DNA from: Bradyrhizobium sp. 190
GTDB taxonomy: Bacteria; Pseudomonadota; Alphaproteobacteria; Rhizobiales; Xanthobacteraceae
Length of the DNA: 64,000 nucleotides
Direction of reading: 5' to 3'
Assembly (NCBI RefSeq): GCF_023073415.1
Contig: NZ_JADPJL010000062.1
Coordinates: forward strand, 186,001 to 250,000
The position numbers were made by a program, and so were the translations under genes. The notes under the pieces were generated by a model that saw only the letters and a list, made by a program, of their open reading frames with translations, did not search any database and was not told the DNA's origin. Below, piece after piece: positions 43,508 through 52,365 of this stretch (positions within the stretch are counted from its first letter, which is position 1; every line of letters begins with the position of its first letter).

Positions 43508-44485
43508 ATGACCGCAGCTCCAATGTTTCCGGGATTCGACGGGCTGATGACGCTCTCGCGCCGCGAGGGGGTCGATATCAGGCCCACCTTGCTGCGCGTG
43601 CTGACCGACCTCTATGTCCAAACCAGCGCCCATTCCGCCGACGAAGAGCGGCAGTTCATCGAACTGACGTCCCGCCTGATCGATCAGGTCGACGACGCTA
43701 CCCGCGCCGCGGTGCGGGCGCGGCTCGCGATCTATCCGGCAACGCCGGCCGAGATCATGGACAAGCTCGGGCTGCGGCGTTCGTCCCCCGGCCAGATCCT
43801 TCCGGTCGCAGCATCGATTGCCGATGCTCCGACCAGTACGCCGACGGTGAAGCCGCCGACCGAAGCGCAGTTGCGGATGGCGGCGAGCCTGGCGATGCGG
43901 CCTAACGATGCCGCCGAAATCAGCGACATGTTCTTTGCCGCAGGCGCCAGCGAGCGCGCGCTGATCCTGCACAATCTCGCCGACACGCCGCTGAAAGCCT
44001 CGCCGCGCATTCCCGCAGCCCGCGCCGCGCGCGCGCTCCATATCCTGGAGATGGCCGCGTTCGCCGAGGATACCGAGAACTTCGCGCTCGAAATCGGCGA
44101 AGCTTTGATCCTGCCGCAGCGGATTGCCGAGCAGGTGGTGCATGATCCCGGTGGCGAGCCGCTGGCCTGCGCCGCGCGCGCACTGGACATGCCGAGCGCC
44201 GCCTTCCAGCGCGTGCTGCTGTTCCTCAATCCCGAGTTCGGCTCATCCGTGCATAACGTTTATCGCTTGTCGCGACTGTACGACCATCTGAGCGAACGAT
44301 CCGCGCTCGTGATGCTGGCCGCGTGGCGCGGCTCGACCATGGCGGTCACCCGCGCCAAATACCGCGCTACGCTGTACGACGATGAACGCCATCGCGTGCG
44401 TGCCACAACATCGCAAACCCGCCCCGCGGTGCAACCCGGAACTGCGCCGGCCGTTCGCACCGGCACCGACGGTTCGAAGCGCTAA
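43508..44485 (+). CDS. DUF2336 domain-containing protein
   Basis: 325 residues from the ATG at 43508; a GTG at 43460 is in frame but would place the proximal CtrA box at the start codon. Soluble helical-repeat composition: L-T-D-L-Y-V-Q-T-S-A-H-S-A-D-E-E-R-Q-F near the N-terminus, then repeated A-A-R-A-A-R-A-L-H-I-L type helices, matching DUF2336, a HEAT-like family of alphaproteobacteria with no assigned function. The C-terminus is basic and low-complexity. The two CtrA boxes suggest cell-cycle-controlled expression. Its end overlaps the convergent DUF1491 gene by four bases. Confidence 0.85.
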   Translation: MTAAPMFPGFDGLMTLSRREGVDIRPTLLRVLTDLYVQTSAHSADEERQFIELTSRLIDQVDDATRAAVRARLAIYPATPAEIMDKLGLRRSSPGQILPVAASIADAPTSTPTVKPPTEAQLRMAASLAMRPNDAAEISDMFFAAGASERALILHNLADTPLKASPRIPAARAARALHILEMAAFAEDTENFALEIGEALILPQRIAEQVVHDPGGEPLACAARALDMPSAAFQRVLLFLNPEFGSSVHNVYRLSRLYDHLSERSALVMLAAWRGSTMAVTRAKYRATLYDDERHRVRATTSQTRPAVQPGTAPAVRTGTDGSKR

Positions 44486-44826
44486 GTCTTCGCCAGATCC
44501 AGAAAGTGCCGCCCTGCCCGGTCCTCGGTCTCGACGATCCAGGCGTCCGGATCGAAGCGGAGTTCCTTGGCGAGGCGTTCTTCCACGGATTGCTCCGGCA
44601 CCGGCTGCGGCGACGCCGGCGCGAACAACCGCTCCGCCGGGCGGCTCTCGTCATAGACCGTCTGCGGCGCGGGTGAATACAGCATGGCGTTGCCGTCGAG
44701 CAGCGCCACCTTGACGAACACCGCCCCCGCCTCCTCCGCCCCGCGCTTGCGCACGGCGCCAAAGACGCCCTCGGTCTGGCAGCGGCGCAGGTAAGCAGCC
44801 ACCCAGATGCTGGATTTCAATCGCAT
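44482..44826 (-). CDS. DUF1491 family protein
   Basis: 114 residues from the ATG at 44826. Matches the DUF1491 pattern: start M-R-L-K-S-S-I-W-V-A-A-Y-L-R-R-C, then G-A-V-R-K-R-G-A-E-E-A-G-A-V-F-V-K-V, a central Y-S-P-A-P-Q, and the closing D-P-D-A-W-I-V-E-T-E-D-R-A-G-R-H-F-L-D. Function unknown. It lies downstream of the peptidoglycan-binding-like gene on the same strand. Confidence 0.9.
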   Translation of the reverse strand: MRLKSSIWVAAYLRRCQTEGVFGAVRKRGAEEAGAVFVKVALLDGNAMLYSPAPQTVYDESRPAERLFAPASPQPVPEQSVEERLAKELRFDPDAWIVETEDRAGRHFLDLAKT

Positions 44827-44859
44827 GAGTTCGACGATAGGCCAGCGACCAGGCGGAAG

Positions 44860-45567
44860 CTAGTCGATCGGGTGGCCGATCATCGCCGTGAGCTCCTTCA
44901 CAAGCCGATCGGACATCTGGCCGGTCACCGGGAGTTTGCGGTCGCGCTCGAATTTGGAGATCGCAGCCTGCGTGTCCGAACCGACCGCCCCGGTCGGCTT
45001 CAACTGGCCGTAGCCATATTGGGTGAGCGCGCGCTGCACGGCCGCCACGCGGCGCGCGCCGGCGCTTTGCGCGGTGGCCGGAATCGGCGCGGGCGGACGC
45101 GCTACATTCGCGGGCGCTGTGGTGGGCGCACCGGTCGACTTGACGACCAGATTGGCCATTGGGTCAGGGCTTTTGGGGTCAGCGTTCCTGGAATCGTTGC
45201 TCCTGATCTCGACCTGTTTGGGATCAGCGCCCCTCACCTCGACCGGTCTGATTTCCGGCGGCTCTGAGGACAGTTCGACCGGGCGCGGGCGCGGCAGCGG
45301 GCTCACGACGGCAGCTTGCGGCGCCGGCAGTGTCACCACGGAACCGAACATCGGCGAGGGATGGCGTCCGGCCTGCAGGAACAGCGCATTGGCGAGGATG
45401 GCGCAGATCGCGGCAGCGGCGAGCAGGGCCGCGACCATGTCTTTCGGACTGTGCAGGAGGATGCGCATCACAAGACCGCGCTCTTCCTCCACCTCAATCG
45501 CGGCCGCCTTCGCGCTGCGACGGCGGCGGCGCGGCATCTCGTCATCGTCGTCAATACGCCTAGGCAC
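44860..45567 (-). CDS. Membrane protein with C-terminal peptidoglycan-binding-like domain
   Basis: 235 residues from a GTG at 45567 (GGTGAAG upstream), overlapping the kinase stop by eight bases. A strongly charged N-terminus (D-D-D-D, then R-R-R-R-R) precedes one membrane helix (about 44-65), a Pro/Ser-rich periplasmic linker, and a C-terminal domain of about 60 residues with the PG_binding_1 fold pattern (V-A-A-V-Q-R-A-L-T-Q-Y-G-Y, T-G-A-V-G-S-D-T-Q-A-A-I-S-K-F-E-R). It probably binds the cell wall. An ATG at 45537 would drop the first ten residues. Confidence 0.75.
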   Translation of the reverse strand: MPRRIDDDDEMPRRRRRSAKAAAIEVEEERGLVMRILLHSPKDMVAALLAAAAICAILANALFLQAGRHPSPMFGSVVTLPAPQAAVVSPLPRPRPVELSSEPPEIRPVEVRGADPKQVEIRSNDSRNADPKSPDPMANLVVKSTGAPTTAPANVARPPAPIPATAQSAGARRVAAVQRALTQYGYGQLKPTGAVGSDTQAAISKFERDRKLPVTGQMSDRLVKELTAMIGHPID

Positions 45568-47368
45568 GTTTCTTCACCTGATGGGCTTGATCCTGTGATT
45601 CGGGTCGCAGTGCCGGTTTCAGCGTCGCGACGTTGTTGGAAGGCGTCAGCACCGGCGCAAAGTCAAGCGGCAAGGCAACTGACACCGTGGTGCCCTCACC
45701 GACCGTGCTCTGCACGTTCATCTCGCCATTGTGCAATGCGACCAGGCCCTTCACGATCGACAAACCGAGGCCGGTGCCTTCGTGCTTGCGCTGATAGGTC
45801 TTGCCGGCCTGGAAGAACGGATCGCCGATCCGCGCGAGATCTTCGGCGGCGATCCCGACCCCGGTATCGGTGACACACAGCATCAGCCGCGCGCCCTCGA
45901 CCTCGGCGGAAACCGTCACGCTGCCGCCGCGCTCGGTGAACTTGATGGCATTGGCGACGAGGTTCAGCGCGATCTGCTTGAACGCGCGGGGATCGCCGTT
46001 CATCACGGGCAAGTCCTCCGCCGCGCGGGTGATCAGATCGACGCCGTTGTCCCGCGCCTTCAGCGCCAGCAAATTGCAGCAGTGCAAGAGCGCCGCGCGC
46101 GGCGCGAACGGCTCCGGCGAAATTTCGAAATTGCCGGTTTCCATCTTGGAAATATCGAGGATGCCGTTGACGACCGACAAGAGGTGCTGGCCGGAATCGT
46201 TGATCAACTGCGCATATTCCTTGCGGCGCGCGGCGTCGACCATCATCGCCTCTTCGTGCACGATCATCTCGGAGAAACCGATGATGGCGTTCAGCGGCGT
46301 GCGTAGCTCGTGGCTCATGGTAGCCAGGAATCGCGTCTTGGAGGCATCCGCCTGCTCGGCGGCGGTGCGCGCCAGTTCGAGCGCCTGCTCCTGGACCTTG
46401 CGGTCGGTGACGTCGCGCATCACGGCGACGACCTCGGCCTCGGTCGACCCCTGCTCGAGCGGCCGGCAACCCATCTCGACCCAGATGAAATCCGCGGAAA
46501 TGTTCTGGCCGCGAACCGCGTCGCGGCGCAGACGGAATTCGACGCGTTGCTCGCTGCCGCGCGCGGCATCCGACAGCGCCGTGAGGTAGGCCGGACGATC
46601 GACGACATGGACGCGGTCGAACAGGCCATGGCCGGTGAGCCGTGCGCCCGGCGTGCCGAGCATGGCTTCCGCCGCCGGCGAAATGAATTCCACAGCGCCG
46701 TTGCGGTTATGACGCGAAATCACGTCGCTCATGTTGCGCGCGAGCAAGCGATAACGGTCTTCCTCCACATAGAGCAACGCCACGGAAGTGCGCGCCAGCG
46801 ATTCGGCGCTGACGGCGAGTCCTGCCGCATAGAGCGTCGCGGAAGCCACCCCGGTTCCCATCAGGACGCTGCGCAGGGCCGCGTTCGACTCCGGCATCGG
46901 CAGGAAGTGAAAATGTCCGAGCGCGATCAGCAAGGCGACGCATGCCAGCGCCAGCGCGGAAGCGAACGCAACCACGCGGCGCGAGGCCGACAACGCGGCT
47001 TCCAGGGGAACGACGATGAGCCAGACCGCGGCGAATGATTCGATACCGCCGGTGGTTATGGCAACCATCATGACGAGGCCCGCCAGCGCCAGCGCGGAGA
47101 GGATATGCGCGCCTTCGTAGCGGCCGGTGCGCGACAGGAACCAGGACAACAGAATGGGCGCGATCAGCCAGGCGAAGGCCGCGACCTCGAGCGCCGTGGG
47201 CGCCCCGCGCATCGCCAGATAGATCGGAAAAGCCGCAAGCGCCACCAGGCTGCCGAGCAGCCGCGGCGCGATGAATGCGCGGTGACGCGCACGCGTCAAC
47301 GCATCATATCGTGCCGAGGGATGCAGCAGGGCATCGAGACAATCGCGGATGATACTCAAAACAGTCAC
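45560..47368 (-). CDS. PAS-domain sensor histidine kinase (PleC/DivL-like architecture)
   Basis: 602 residues from a GTG. About six N-terminal membrane helices (about 30-190) are followed by a PAS domain (about 205-330), HisKA with His353 in T-M-S-H-E-L-R-T-P-L-N-A-I-I-G-F-S-E, and HATPase_c with N-L-V-A-N-A-I-K-F, D-T-G-V-G-I and G-T-G-L-G-L-S. The H-box belongs to the PleC/PdhS-type branch, but which signal it senses is unknown. No response regulator is adjacent. It lies upstream of the PG-binding-like gene, with which it overlaps. Confidence 0.88.
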   Translation of the reverse strand: MTVLSIIRDCLDALLHPSARYDALTRARHRAFIAPRLLGSLVALAAFPIYLAMRGAPTALEVAAFAWLIAPILLSWFLSRTGRYEGAHILSALALAGLVMMVAITTGGIESFAAVWLIVVPLEAALSASRRVVAFASALALACVALLIALGHFHFLPMPESNAALRSVLMGTGVASATLYAAGLAVSAESLARTSVALLYVEEDRYRLLARNMSDVISRHNRNGAVEFISPAAEAMLGTPGARLTGHGLFDRVHVVDRPAYLTALSDAARGSEQRVEFRLRRDAVRGQNISADFIWVEMGCRPLEQGSTEAEVVAVMRDVTDRKVQEQALELARTAAEQADASKTRFLATMSHELRTPLNAIIGFSEMIVHEEAMMVDAARRKEYAQLINDSGQHLLSVVNGILDISKMETGNFEISPEPFAPRAALLHCCNLLALKARDNGVDLITRAAEDLPVMNGDPRAFKQIALNLVANAIKFTERGGSVTVSAEVEGARLMLCVTDTGVGIAAEDLARIGDPFFQAGKTYQRKHEGTGLGLSIVKGLVALHNGEMNVQSTVGEGTTVSVALPLDFAPVLTPSNNVATLKPALRPESQDQAHQVKKRA

Positions 47369-47790
47369 GGCTCTCGCGCTTCGGCTTGTTCGTCAGACAG
47401 ACGCGCCGGAACGCCCCCTCAATCTTTGCGTCACCGTGTCAGAGCGAACTTAAGCGAACGCTAAGGCGCCGGGAGCGACCGTCCAACACTGTGCATTCGC
47501 GGGCGTTTCACGCCTCGCACGACGCTCATTCGACCCGGATGGTGAACGACAGGTTACAAGCGCGATCGATCTATGGTTTCGAAATGGTGGATGCGCGAAC
47601 GGCGCGCGTTTCTCGCGCGATAGTGGTCATCAATCGAAAATTTACGCCGAATCGAATCATTGCAATTTTCAGCCAATTTTTGGCGACTTTACCTCAATAG
47701 AAATACTTCCGATTTATCGACGGCTGTTAGTCAGGAACAAAGCTGCGGTTTAACCGCAACACAACCATAAGAGACGACCGGGGTCGCGAG
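47369..47790. promoter_or_regulatory. Divergent intergenic region, 422 bases
   Basis: No supported gene. It becomes AT-rich toward 47620-47720, suiting a promoter of the DUF5330 gene. A CtrA-like sequence TTAA-GCGAACG-CTAA lies at 47450-47464, 82 bases before the kinase start. One short open frame on the + strand (47386-47700) has no coding character. Confidence 0.4.
47450..47464. promoter_or_regulatory. CtrA-like box with one mismatch
   Basis: TTAA-GCGAACG-CTAA, correct spacing, one mismatch in the second half-site, upstream of the PAS kinase gene. Weaker than the pair at 43334 and 43439. Confidence 0.3.
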
Positions 47791-48210
47791 ATGTTTTTTC
47801 TGCTTCGCATGGCATTCTGGCTCGGGCTGGTGCTCGTGCTGTTGCCCAGGGAAAAGACGCCTGAATCGGACAAGGCGCCGCAGATCGGCGCTTCCGAAGC
47901 CATATCGGCTGCGACCGCCGCCGCCTCCGACATGGGCCAGTTCTGCAAGCGCCAGCCGGCGGCTTGCGAAGTCGGCGGTCAGGCGGCGACGGCGATCGGC
48001 CAGCGCGCCCAGGATGGCGCCCGCCAGTTGTACAAGATCATCACCAAGCCCGACCATCCCAGCGTCCCGGACAAGAAGCCCGACCATACCAGTTCGATCG
48101 ACACGGCCGACGACGCCGTGGCCGCGGCCGTGCCGCCCACGGAGGCGCTGACGGAAGACGACATGGCGATCGAATGGCGGCTGCCGCGGACGCCGCTGGC
48201 CTCAAAATAG
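47791..48210 (+). CDS. DUF5330 domain-containing protein
   Basis: 139 residues from the ATG at 47791. N-terminal membrane or signal helix (M-F-F-L-L-R-M-A-F-W-L-G-L-V-L-V-L-L-P), then a small hydrophilic part with two cysteines (F-C-K-R-Q-P-A-A-C), a conserved feature of this rhizobial family, and an acidic C-terminus. Function unknown. The next gene, sufE, follows 82 bases on. Confidence 0.85.
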   Translation: MFFLLRMAFWLGLVLVLLPREKTPESDKAPQIGASEAISAATAAASDMGQFCKRQPAACEVGGQAATAIGQRAQDGARQLYKIITKPDHPSVPDKKPDHTSSIDTADDAVAAAVPPTEALTEDDMAIEWRLPRTPLASK

Positions 48211-48292
48211 CCTGCGGAACTGGTTCCATTTCCGTCGCTTTCGCGCGATCCGCATCCTATATAGGACTTTAAGGAAACGGACGCGGGCCACG

Positions 48293-48721
48293 ATGACGAT
48301 CGACGAGATCAGGGACAATTTCGAGCTGCTGGAGGAATGGGACGACCGCTACCGGTACGTCATCGAGCTCGGCCGCATGCTTGATCCGATGCCGGAGGCC
48401 GAGCATTCCGCCGAGAACAAGGTGAACGGCTGCGTCAGCCAGGTTTGGCTGTCCCGGCAGATCGACCGCAGCGGCAACGGCGAACCGCGGCTGAAATATT
48501 TGGGCGATAGCGACGCCCACATCGTGCGCGGCCTGATCGCGATCCTGCTGACGCTTTATTCCGGGCGCACGCCGCAACAGATCCTGACAACGGATGCGCT
48601 TGCCGTATTCGACGAATTCGGATTCCGCGATCACCTGACGCCGCAACGTTCGAACGGCCTGCGCTCCATGGTCGAGCGTATCCGCTCCGACGCGCGCGAG
48701 GCGCTGGCCACGGCTTCCTAG
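48293..48721 (+). CDS. sufE: SufE family cysteine desulfurase activator
   Basis: 142 residues, full length. SufE accepts persulfide sulfur from SufS and stimulates iron-sulfur cluster assembly; the acceptor is Cys47 in V-N-G-C-V-S-Q-V-W-L. The typical N-terminal D-N-F-E-L-L-E-E-W-D-D-R-Y-R-Y and later P-Q-Q-I-L-T-T-D segments are present. The suf operon itself is not in the window, so this is a detached copy. It converges on the MucR-type gene with a hairpin filling the gap. Confidence 0.93.
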   Translation: MTIDEIRDNFELLEEWDDRYRYVIELGRMLDPMPEAEHSAENKVNGCVSQVWLSRQIDRSGNGEPRLKYLGDSDAHIVRGLIAILLTLYSGRTPQQILTTDALAVFDEFGFRDHLTPQRSNGLRSMVERIRSDAREALATAS

Positions 48722-48723
48722 AC

Positions 48724-48777
48724 ACTCCGTCATTGCTTGCGCAAACGCTTCGCGTTTGTCGCAGGCAATGACGGAGT
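48724..48777. terminator. 25-bp palindrome exactly filling the convergent gap
   Basis: Left arm starts ACTCCGTCATTGC, right arm ends GCAATGACGGAGT; three-base loop at 48749-48751, one mismatch and one bulged base. It lies between the stop codons of sufE and the MucR-type gene, leaving only two bases at one end. It resembles dispersed CCGTCATTGC repeats of Bradyrhizobium and probably acts as a two-way 3' end. Confidence 0.75.
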
Positions 48778-49191
48778 CTACTTCCGCTTCCGCGCCTGCT
48801 GCCCGAGGCCCATCTTCTTGGCGAGCTGTGAACGCGCCACTGCGTAGTTCGGCGCCACCATCGGGTAATCCAACGGCAGGCCCCATTTGTCGCGGTATTG
48901 CTCCGGCGTCATGTTGTACTGCGTGCGCAGATGGCGCTTCAGCGACTTGAAGCGCTTGCCGTCCTCGAGGCAGACCAGATATTCCGGGGTCATCGACTTC
49001 TTCACCGACACGGCCGGCTTGGCCGGCTCGAGCGGCGTCTCGGGGCGGCCGCTCGATACCCGCATCAGCGCGGCATGGACCTGGCTGATCAGGTTCGGGA
49101 TTTCAGAGGCCTGGGTCGGATTGTTGCTGAGATAGGCCGATACGATATTGGCGGTCAGTTCGACGGGCGTCTTGCCGGCGGAATCGGTCAT
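48778..49191 (-). CDS. Ros/MucR family transcriptional regulator with altered zinc site
   Basis: 137 residues. The Ros/MucR domain is clear: M-T-P-E-Y-L-V-C-L-E-D-G-K-R-F-K-S-L-K-R-H-L-R-T-Q-Y, then N-M-T-P-E-Q-Y-R-D-K-W-G-L-P. Of the four metal ligands of Ros (Cys, Cys, His, His), Cys74 and His87 remain, but the second Cys position is Asp77 and the last His position is Tyr92. Some Mesorhizobium homologues are reported to fold without zinc, so it may still bind DNA. In rhizobia these proteins control exopolysaccharide, motility and cell-cycle genes. Confidence 0.9.
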   Translation of the reverse strand: MTDSAGKTPVELTANIVSAYLSNNPTQASEIPNLISQVHAALMRVSSGRPETPLEPAKPAVSVKKSMTPEYLVCLEDGKRFKSLKRHLRTQYNMTPEQYRDKWGLPLDYPMVAPNYAVARSQLAKKMGLGQQARKRK

Positions 49192-49368
49192 GTGTCAAAC
49201 CTTTTGGGAATGCATCTGTCGGCGATACGGTTCGGACAGTATCCAACCACGCCTATACATCAGCGGAATCTCATACGACTTGGCGAATATGAACGAAGTG
49301 CCGGGAAACTGACAAGAACGGCGGCGCTTTATTTTCCAGAGCGGGCTTCGCGGCAAGTATTGCCAGCG

Positions 49369-50253
49369 CTAGGGCCGCTGATCGAGATGCGCGCGCAGTT
49401 CATCGATCGAGGCGAAGCGCATCATTCCTTCGGGCATCTGAGCCTCGATCGAGCCATCGGAATAGAGCGAATAGGCCATGCCGTCGACAACGCCCGATTT
49501 AAGCACCGTCACGTCCGGTTGATGATCCTCGGGGCGCGGCGCCGGACCGCCATTGGGTTCCGCGAGCGTTGGGGGCGTACGGCCGCGCCGCTGCAGCGGG
49601 CTTTCACTGCGATTTGCGCGTTCCGCCCTCGGCCAGGTATCTTCGAACGATGCCGGCTGCGGTTCGGCGGTTTCGACCGGCGGCACGGTGGGCGGCCTGG
49701 AGCGAAGGTCTGACGACAACGGGTCCGGCAGCAGCGGTTCGCCGCCCCGCGCCTGGGTGCGCTCGCGCTCCTTTCGCGATGTCGAGGAAAACAGCAAATT
49801 GCGCTTCGACTTCGGCGCCGACGGTTCGGGGTGCATCGGTTCCGGGATCGGGTGATCCCGCAGCACAGCCTCGTTCTGCCACGGCGGCGGTGACGCTGGA
49901 GGGAAAGGCGGAGGCGCCGCCGGCGGGAATGATCCGGAACCGCCGGGTTGCTCAGCGGCCGGGAAGCCGCCAGCGGCGGAGGCGGAATCTCGCGTCGCGG
50001 CGACGGGAACCGGCCGCACCGTGGCCTCGCCGCGCGCTTCAAGGACGCCAGTGCCGAGCCGCCGCGCGATGTTCTTCAACTCCCGGACCGTCATCCAGAA
50101 AGCGAGCACGATCGCGCCGGAGCAAACGCCGATCGCGCCGGCGATGATCAGCGTGTTGCCGGTACTGAATTCCTTGATCGGGATCCCGAAGCCGATCGCC
50201 AGCAGGCCCGCCAAAACGAGGCCGATCCCGGCGACCAACAGAACAAACACCAT
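49369..50253 (-). CDS. Two-helix membrane protein with Pro-rich cytoplasmic region
   Basis: 294 residues from the ATG at 50253. Two membrane helices (about 1-22 and 34-54) are followed by a long Pro/Ser/Arg-rich disordered part (about 90-235) and a small conserved C-terminal piece (V-V-D-G-M-A-Y-S-L-Y-S-D-G-S-I-E-A-Q, then M-R-F-A-S-I-D-E-L-R-A-H-L). The end looks like a compact folded domain. No family recognised. Confidence 0.7.
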   Translation of the reverse strand: MVFVLLVAGIGLVLAGLLAIGFGIPIKEFSTGNTLIIAGAIGVCSGAIVLAFWMTVRELKNIARRLGTGVLEARGEATVRPVPVAATRDSASAAGGFPAAEQPGGSGSFPPAAPPPFPPASPPPWQNEAVLRDHPIPEPMHPEPSAPKSKRNLLFSSTSRKERERTQARGGEPLLPDPLSSDLRSRPPTVPPVETAEPQPASFEDTWPRAERANRSESPLQRRGRTPPTLAEPNGGPAPRPEDHQPDVTVLKSGVVDGMAYSLYSDGSIEAQMPEGMMRFASIDELRAHLDQRP

Positions 50254-50600
50254 TGAACTAACCCCTCAGCCGCGCCCGAAACGCTCGCCAGCCGCCCCAC
50301 GCCACGATACCGTCATATTGTGTGCACCGCCAACCGCCAATTGCGCCGAGGGTTCCCGTAATTTGCGCCGTTCGAAGGCAGGAATCCGGTCACGGACGAT
50401 TCTTGCCATTCAGGTACCGTTCAGCCCGCCGGCCGTAGTTTTACCGCCTACCAATTACTGCCCTTTTGTTGCATTGCATCAGGGATTTAGGCCACAATTC
50501 CCAATTACTTGGAAATGGAACTGCGCTATATGGGTACCCGGGGAATGAGGCTCAAGAATATCCAAGCTGGGCCATAGGGGACGCTGGGTTACCAATCGCC
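50254..50600. promoter_or_regulatory. Divergent intergenic region, 347 bases
   Basis: It separates the two-helix membrane protein gene from the GT39-like gene. The frame of the latter is open upstream to 50466, but that stretch has no coding character. The region around 50430-50540 is AT-rich, suiting promoters. Nothing else recognised. Confidence 0.35.
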
Positions 50601-52250
50601 ATGTCAGCCATCACGACTTCTGCCCTCGATACGCCTACGCGGCGCTCGGTGGAGCGGACCTGCGACGACCTTGCCATCTTGGTGCTGGCGGTGGTCACCA
50701 TTGTCGCGGGTCTGACCTTCCGTGACTACGGATTGGGCTGGGACGACTACACGCACGCCGAATATGCCGACCTGCTGTTGCGGATGTACGGTTCCGGCTT
50801 CAAGGACACCGGCGCGCTGTCGTTCGCCAATCTCTACATGTATGGCGGCGGCTTCGACATGGCGGCAGCCCTGCTGCACAAGGTCATTCCGCTCGAACTG
50901 TTTGAAACGCGCCGCCTGCTTGGCGCCGTCGTCGGCCTGATCGGCCTTGCCGTGACCTGGCGGCTGGCGCGGCGCGTCGGCGGCCCGCTTGCCGGGCTCG
51001 CGACGCTGCTGCTGCTGGCGCTGTGCCCGACATTCTACGGGCACATGTTCATGAACCCGAAAGACGCGCCGTTTGCCGTCTCGATGGTGATCCTGATCCT
51101 GGGGCTGGTGCGCCTCGCCGAGGAATATCCTGCCCCCTCGCCGCGAACCATCCTGATCATCGGCCTTGGCGCCGGCCTTTCCATCGGCTGCCGGATTCTC
51201 GGCGGGCTGGCTTTGGTCTACGCGATGGTAGGCTTCGTGCCGCTGCTGATCGATGACGTTCGCACGCAAGGCTCGCGCGAAGCGATGCGCCGCTTTGCCC
51301 ATGTCGTGTACGTGCTGCTGCCCGGCCTCGTGCTCGGATACCTGATCATGGGCCTGGTGTGGCCGTGGGCGATCATGGAGGCGGACCATCCCTTCAAGGC
51401 GCTGACCTATTTCTCGCACTTCTTCGAAAAGCCCTGGAAGGAAATGTTCGACGGCGCGCTGGTCTCGGTGCCTGATATGCCGTGGTCCTACCTGCCGACG
51501 CTGTTCGCGCTGCAGCTTCCCGAAATATTGCTCGCGCTTCTGTTCGCCGGTGTCGTCGGCACCTTCATGTCGCTGTCGCGCACCGACGTCTCGGCGCGCC
51601 GCAAGACCATGTTCCTGATGCTGACGATGGCGGCCACCCTGCCGCTGGTGATCGCGATGGTGAAGCGGCCGGCGCTCTACAACGGCATCCGGCATTTCGT
51701 CTTCGTCATCCCGCCGATGGCGGTGCTCGCCGGCGTATCGTTCGCCTGGGGCATGAACTGGCTCAAGGTCAATCACCGCCGCTGGCAACCCGCCGCGCTG
51801 GCGGTGTTCTCGTTCGGCCTGCTGTTGCCGCTCAGCGAGATGATCCGCCTGCATCCGTACGAGTATACGCATTTCAATCACCTCGTCGGTACCGTTCGCG
51901 GCGCCGACAATCTGTTCATGCTGGATTATTGGGGGCTGGCACTAAAGCAGGCGTCCGATGGCCTGCGCGAAGAGCTGGTCGAGCGGCAGGAATCGCCGCC
52001 GCAGGGGCGGAAGTGGAAGGTCGCGGTATGCGGCCCGCAGCGCCCGGCTCAGGTGGCGCTCGGCCCCGACTTCACGATCGGCTGGGACAGCCAGTCCGCC
52101 GACTTCGCGATGACGCTCGGCGAGTTCTACTGCAAGGGCCTCACCGCGCCCGTCATGGTGGAAATCAAGCGTGACGATGTCGTGTTCGCGCGCGTCTACG
52201 ATATCCGCGGCCGCGGCATCTCGACCCTGCTGGCAATTCCGGCGCCGTAA
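50601..52250 (+). CDS. GT-C membrane glycosyltransferase (PMT/GT39-like)
   Basis: 549 residues from the ATG at 50601. About 10-11 membrane helices. The first outer loop contains G-L-G-W-D-D-Y-T-H-A-E-Y-A-D-L-L, with the D-D motif typical of dolichol/polyprenyl-phosphate-sugar transferases, and M-F-M-N-P-K-D-A-P-F follows helix 4. The C-terminal 120 residues form a soluble periplasmic domain. It should transfer a sugar to a lipid or protein outside the inner membrane. The acceptor is unknown. It is transcribed alone. Confidence 0.82.
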   Translation: MSAITTSALDTPTRRSVERTCDDLAILVLAVVTIVAGLTFRDYGLGWDDYTHAEYADLLLRMYGSGFKDTGALSFANLYMYGGGFDMAAALLHKVIPLELFETRRLLGAVVGLIGLAVTWRLARRVGGPLAGLATLLLLALCPTFYGHMFMNPKDAPFAVSMVILILGLVRLAEEYPAPSPRTILIIGLGAGLSIGCRILGGLALVYAMVGFVPLLIDDVRTQGSREAMRRFAHVVYVLLPGLVLGYLIMGLVWPWAIMEADHPFKALTYFSHFFEKPWKEMFDGALVSVPDMPWSYLPTLFALQLPEILLALLFAGVVGTFMSLSRTDVSARRKTMFLMLTMAATLPLVIAMVKRPALYNGIRHFVFVIPPMAVLAGVSFAWGMNWLKVNHRRWQPAALAVFSFGLLLPLSEMIRLHPYEYTHFNHLVGTVRGADNLFMLDYWGLALKQASDGLREELVERQESPPQGRKWKVAVCGPQRPAQVALGPDFTIGWDSQSADFAMTLGEFYCKGLTAPVMVEIKRDDVVFARVYDIRGRGISTLLAIPAP

Positions 52251-52365
52251 CGGCGCATAGCCGCGATAGCATGACTGCCACGCAGGACGTCCGCCTTGCT
52301 GCCCGATCGGCACAGGGCTAGGCTCGCTTTTCGAAAATCAACAATTTTTCCGGAGAAAGCGCGCC

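Noticed and set aside
47386..47700. 104-codon + strand frame
   Set aside because: No ribosome site, no family resemblance, and it lies in a promoter region.
48293..48721. A complete suf operon
   Set aside because: Only sufE is present; neighbours are unrelated.
50604..51881. 425-codon reverse frame
   Set aside because: Antisense to the GT39-like gene, with Gln/His/Arg-rich shadow composition.
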